A model generated the notes under the pieces. It was not told the origin of the DNA. It did not search any database and worked only from the letters and a program-made list of their open reading frames with translations. A DNA stretch of 64,000 bases. Origin: JALORV01 sp963766365. GTDB lineage: Bacteria; Pseudomonadota; Gammaproteobacteria; Burkholderiales; Burkholderiaceae_F. The position numbers were made by a program, and so were the translations under genes. Location of the stretch: assembly GCA_963766365.1 (NCBI GenBank), contig CAVXZK010000013.1:1-64000 (forward strand). The letters are read 5' to 3'. Position 1 is the first letter of the stretch, and each line of letters starts with the position of its first letter. Below are positions 60,643-64,000 of the stretch, piece by piece.

Positions 60643-62354
60643 AAGAAGTCGCCTTTTGTACTCACAGCATGACCTGGCGCACGGCGCTCGTCGTCGCCGC
60701 CTTCGCCGGTCTGATCGCCGTCGCGACTTCAGTCCGGGCCGGACCCGGCGCGCATGGCCCCGACGGCGAGCACCTCGACCAGCCCAGTGCCTCCTCTGGC
60801 GCGGCGCTGCCGCGCGTCGAGGCGAACACCGATCAATACGAACTGGTCGCAACGCTGCGGTCCGGCGAACTCGTGATCCTGGTCGACCGCTACGAAACGA
60901 ACGAACCGGTACTCGGCGCCGCTCTCACCGTCGAGAGCGGCGGCGCCCAGGCGCAGGCCACGTTCCGCGGCGACCGCGGCGACTACGCGATCGACGACCC
61001 GAAGCTGCTGCAGCGGCTGGCCGCACCAGGAGAGCATGCGCTGGTCTTCACGCTGGTCCACCAGGGCGCTGCCGACCTGCTCGACGGCACGCTGCGTACT
61101 TCGGACCGATCGCACAATGGCCATCACCACAGTCATTGGGCCGAGTACCTCATCGGCGCTGCACTTCTCGCCGCCGTGATCGGCGGGCTGGTCGGGCTGT
61201 GGCGTCGCCGAGCAACCCGCGCGCTCCTCGCCGTCACCGCTGTCGCGGTTGGAGCCCTTGTATTGCTGACCGCGTCACCGGTGATGGCCGCACCCGGGGC
61301 ACACGGCCCCGGCGGCGAACACCTCGATGCGCCGGGGACGGCGGTCAACGCCTCCGGACTCGCGCGGCTGCCGGACGGCAGCGTTAACGTGCCCAAGGAG
61401 GCGCAGCGGCGCATGGGCATCCGCACCGTGCTCGCGCCCGAGTCGGACGCGGCCGGTACGGTCGAGTTGTCGGGCCGCGTGGTGATCGATCCGAATGCTG
61501 GCGGCCGCGTACAAGCGCTGCACGGCGGCCGCATCGAGCCAGGCCCGCGTGGTCTGCCGGTGGCCGGCCAGACTGTTCGACGCGGCGAGGTGCTCGCCTA
61601 TGTGCGTCACCATGCCGAGCCCTACGCCCGCGGCAATCAGCAGGCGCAGCTCGCGGAACTGCGCGCGCAGCGGCTGCTCGCCGACCAGCGCGTGCAGCGG
61701 CTCGAATCGCTCGAAGGTACGGTGCCGCGCAAGGAGATCGAGGCGGCGCGCGCAGAGGCGCACAGCCTGGCACAGCGCGAACAGAGCATCGGCGGGAGCA
61801 TCACCGCGCGCGAGGCGCTGGTGGCACCGGCGACCGGGGTGATCGCGCGTGCCGACGCGGTCGTCGGCCAGGTGGTCGAGGCGCGCGACGTGCTGTTCGA
61901 GGTCATCGATCCGGCGCGCGTGATGATCGAAGCCTCGACGGCCGACGCTGGCTTGCCGGGCCGCATCGCCGGGGCGACGCTGCAGGACATTCCGGCGGCG
62001 CAGCTGCGCCTGATCGGCGCCGCGCGTTCATTGCGTGACGGCATGCTGCCGGTGACCTTCGCCGTGCGCGCCGACAAGGCCGCTGCGGCGCTGCCGCTGG
62101 CCGTCGGCCAGCCGGTGACGGTGATCGTCGCGTTGAACGAGCGCGTCAAAGGCATCGTGCTGCCGGCGCAGGCCGTGGTGCGCAATCCGTCCAACGAACC
62201 GGTGGTCTGGATCAAGTCCGGGGCGGAACGTTTCATTCCGCAGCCGGTGCAGTTCCGCCCGCTCGACGCGCAGAACGTCGTCGTCACCGGCGGTCTCGGC
62301 GTCGACAACCGCGTGGTGGTGCAGGGTGCGCCGCTGATCGCTCAGATCCGCTGA
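60639..62354 (+). CDS. RND periplasmic adaptor (CusB/CzcB-like) with an N-terminal membrane and metal-binding extension
   Basis: Encodes 571 residues. The C-terminal 330 residues are a normal membrane-fusion adaptor: lipoyl/hairpin (RIEPGPRGLPVAGQTVRRGEVLAYV), alpha-hairpin (YARGNQQAQLAELRAQRLLADQ) and beta-barrel (ARVMIEASTADAG). The N-terminal 235 residues are unusual: a signal-like helix, a periplasmic domain with HNGHHHSHW, and two helices (about 169-187 and 196-215). The motif GAHGPDGEHLD (37-47) is repeated as GAHGPGGEHLD (220-230). This suggests fusion of two related exported units. It overlaps the channel gene (ATGA). Confidence 0.85.
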   Translation: MKEVAFCTHSMTWRTALVVAAFAGLIAVATSVRAGPGAHGPDGEHLDQPSASSGAALPRVEANTDQYELVATLRSGELVILVDRYETNEPVLGAALTVESGGAQAQATFRGDRGDYAIDDPKLLQRLAAPGEHALVFTLVHQGAADLLDGTLRTSDRSHNGHHHSHWAEYLIGAALLAAVIGGLVGLWRRRATRALLAVTAVAVGALVLLTASPVMAAPGAHGPGGEHLDAPGTAVNASGLARLPDGSVNVPKEAQRRMGIRTVLAPESDAAGTVELSGRVVIDPNAGGRVQALHGGRIEPGPRGLPVAGQTVRRGEVLAYVRHHAEPYARGNQQAQLAELRAQRLLADQRVQRLESLEGTVPRKEIEAARAEAHSLAQREQSIGGSITAREALVAPATGVIARADAVVGQVVEARDVLFEVIDPARVMIEASTADAGLPGRIAGATLQDIPAAQLRLIGAARSLRDGMLPVTFAVRADKAAAALPLAVGQPVTVIVALNERVKGIVLPAQAVVRNPSNEPVVWIKSGAERFIPQPVQFRPLDAQNVVVTGGLGVDNRVVVQGAPLIAQIR

Positions 62355-62370
62355 ACGGGAGCCGCGACTC

Positions 62371-64000
62371 ATGTTCAACTGGATCGTTCGCTACAGCCTG
62401 CACAACCGCCTGTTCGTGCTCGCGGTGGCCGCGCTGCTGATGGTCTACGGGGCACTCACGGCCTGGCGCACGCCGGTCGATGTCTTCCCGGACCTTAACA
62501 AGCCGCTGATCACGGTGCTCACCGAGGCCGGCGGCATGGCACCGGAGGAGGTGGAGCAGCTCGTTACCTTCCCGATCGAGACCGCGCTCAACGGCATGCC
62601 CGGCGTCACGCGAGTGCGCTCGACCTCCGGGGTCGGCCTGTCGATCCTCTATGCGGAGTTCGACTGGGGCACCGACATCTACCGCAACCGGCAGCTGGTG
62701 GCTGAGCGGCTGGCGCTGGTGCGCGAACAGCTGCCGGAGGGCATCACGCCGGTGATGGGGCCGGTGTCGTCGATCATGGGCGAAATCATGCTGATCGCGC
62801 TGCCGCTGAATGCAGACGCTGGCCAGTCGGCTGCCGCCAGCCCGATGCTGGCGCGCGAGTATGCAGACTTCGTGCTGCGGCCACGTCTGCTGTCGATTCC
62901 CGGCGTCGCGCAGGTGATTCCCATCGGCGGCGACGTGCGCCAGCTGCGGGTCGAGCCCGACACCGCGAAAATGGCGCAGTCCGGCGTGTCGCTGACGCAG
63001 ATCGAGCAGGCACTGCGCGGCTTCGCCGGCAACGCCGGCGGCGGCTTCATCGACCTGAACAGCCGCGAGTACCTGATCCGCCATCTTGGCCGCACCAACC
63101 GCGCCGAGGACCTCGCGGGACTGGCGGTGGCGTGGAAGGACGGACGGCCGATACTGCTCGAGCAGGTCGCCCGTGTCAGCTATGCGGCAGGGCTGAAACG
63201 CGGCGACGCCGGCTACAACGGCGTGCCCGCCGTCGTGATCAGCGTGCAGAAGCAGCCGGCGGCCGACACGGTAAAGCTCACTGCTGACATCGAGGCGGCG
63301 CTCGCCGAACTGAAGCAGGGGCTGCCGGCGGGGCTGGCGGCGCCGCGCGTGCTGTTCCGTCAGGCCGACTTCATCCAGTCGTCGATCGGTAACGTCGCCG
63401 AAGCGCTGCGCGACGGCGCGATCATGGTGGCGATCGTGCTGTTTGCCTTCCTGCTGTCGGTGCGCACGACGCTGATCTCGCTGCTGGCGATCCCGCTGTC
63501 GCTGGCCGTCACCGCACTGGTGTTCCAGTGGCTTGGACAGTCGATCAACGTGATGACGCTCGGGGGACTCGCGATCGCGATCGGCGAACTGGTCGACGAC
63601 GCCGTGGTGGGCGTGGAGAACATCCTGCGCCGGCTGCGGCAGAACCGTGCGGCCGCGCAGCCGCTGCCGGTGTTCGACGTGGTTGAGCGCGCGAGCGTCG
63701 AAGTGCGCTCGGGCATCCTGTACGCGACCATCATCGTCGTGCTGGTGTTTGTGCCGCTGTTCGCGCTGCCCGGCATCGAAGGGCGGCTCTTTTCGCCGCT
63801 CGGGATCGCCTACATCGTGTCGATCCTGGCATCGATGGGGGTATCGATGACGGTAACGCCGGTGCTGTGCTACTACCTGCTGCCGGGTATGAAGCGGCTC
63901 GACCACGGCGACAGTCCGCTGGTGGCCTGGCTCAAGCGGCAGGACGCGCGGCTGCTGGCGTGGTCGTTTCCGCGTGCGCGGCTGCTGATCGGCGCCGCGG
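62371..64000 (+). CDS. heavy-metal RND efflux pump, inner-membrane subunit (CusA/CzcA-like), cut at window end
   Basis: Encodes at least 543 residues; the gene runs off the window. The start MFNWIVRYSLHNRLFVLAVAALLMVYG is HME-RND-like. Conserved stretches include PDLNKPLITVLTEAGGMAPEEVEQLVTFPIE and the TM4 motif AIGELVDDAVVGVEN. The latter differs from the copper-type pattern I know and leaves the metal unassigned. It exchanges protons for metal ions and works with the channel and adaptor just upstream. The operon start is at 58897. Confidence 0.92.
   Translation, partial: MFNWIVRYSLHNRLFVLAVAALLMVYGALTAWRTPVDVFPDLNKPLITVLTEAGGMAPEEVEQLVTFPIETALNGMPGVTRVRSTSGVGLSILYAEFDWGTDIYRNRQLVAERLALVREQLPEGITPVMGPVSSIMGEIMLIALPLNADAGQSAAASPMLAREYADFVLRPRLLSIPGVAQVIPIGGDVRQLRVEPDTAKMAQSGVSLTQIEQALRGFAGNAGGGFIDLNSREYLIRHLGRTNRAEDLAGLAVAWKDGRPILLEQVARVSYAAGLKRGDAGYNGVPAVVISVQKQPAADTVKLTADIEAALAELKQGLPAGLAAPRVLFRQADFIQSSIGNVAEALRDGAIMVAIVLFAFLLSVRTTLISLLAIPLSLAVTALVFQWLGQSINVMTLGGLAIAIGELVDDAVVGVENILRRLRQNRAAAQPLPVFDVVERASVEVRSGILYATIIVVLVFVPLFALPGIEGRLFSPLGIAYIVSILASMGVSMTVTPVLCYYLLPGMKRLDHGDSPLVAWLKRQDARLLAWSFPRARLLIGAA

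Noticed and set aside
62284..63906. 540-residue minus frame over the RND pump gene
   Set aside because: Composition (His, Gln, Arg) and lack of motifs mark it as a shadow; the plus frame is a clear RND protein.
1..64000. tRNA, rRNA and CRISPR features
   Set aside because: I scanned intergenic regions and saw no cloverleaf with conserved T-loop, no rRNA-like stretch and no regularly spaced direct repeats; a tRNAscan or Infernal run could still find small RNAs.

Overview
The window is a GC-rich chromosomal segment of a Gram-negative proteobacterium. The gene order (DUF4390-rsmB-fmt, def, LysM-dprA-smg-topoisomerase), a topoisomerase III-type enzyme in the topA position, a 180-kDa-class NAD-glutamate dehydrogenase and red-type form I RuBisCO with CbbX all suit a betaproteobacterium (Burkholderiales-like) or a close gammaproteobacterial relative. 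I cannot name a genus. No rRNA, tRNA, CRISPR array or complete insertion sequence was found.

Layout. 1-9.7 kb is the conserved translation and DNA-processing locus (DUF4390, rsmB, fmt, def, LysM protein, dprA, smg). Three lipid/ester genes (a WS/DGAT acyltransferase and two alpha/beta hydrolases) lie between fmt and def. 10-24 kb holds a topoisomerase III, an EF-hand lipoprotein, a spermidine-synthase-like membrane protein, a SET-domain protein, a copper P-type ATPase, and a FabH-like / cupin / ceramidase-like group. 24-36 kb is metabolic: a giant glutamate dehydrogenase, a DnaQ/GIY-YIG fusion nuclease, an ECF sigma/anti-sigma pair with a secreted partner, a nitroreductase and a PrpF-family isomerase. 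37-42.7 kb contains the most interesting locus. A TPR-HD-GYP protein is divergent from a 44-codon double-glycine peptide gene, and the peptide gene is convergent with a peptidase-containing ABC exporter (C39-MSD-NBD) and its HlyD adaptor. 43-49.4 kb is a Calvin-cycle operon (rbcL, rbcS, cbbX, fbp, prk and a thioredoxin-like gene) read divergently from cbbR. 52.5-58.7 kb is a urea ABC transporter operon (urtABCDE) behind a sigma-54-type promoter, with a MITE-like repeat between urtD and urtE. 58.9 kb to the end is a heavy-metal RND efflux operon that runs off the window.

How the parts fit. The organism looks able to fix CO2 (CbbR-controlled form IC RuBisCO), scavenge urea under nitrogen control, and expel metals by a P-type ATPase and an RND pump. 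It also appears to secrete a very short peptide with a 7-residue core. The peptide gene, its processing exporter and a c-di-GMP-phosphodiesterase-type protein with a TPR front end lie side by side. This suggests, as inference only, a peptide signal coupled to c-di-GMP turnover.

Data quality. At least three genes (fmt, def, cupin) are each broken by one base while both flanking frames stay perfectly conserved. Two of these are near-essential genes, so single-base assembly errors are the likeliest explanation.
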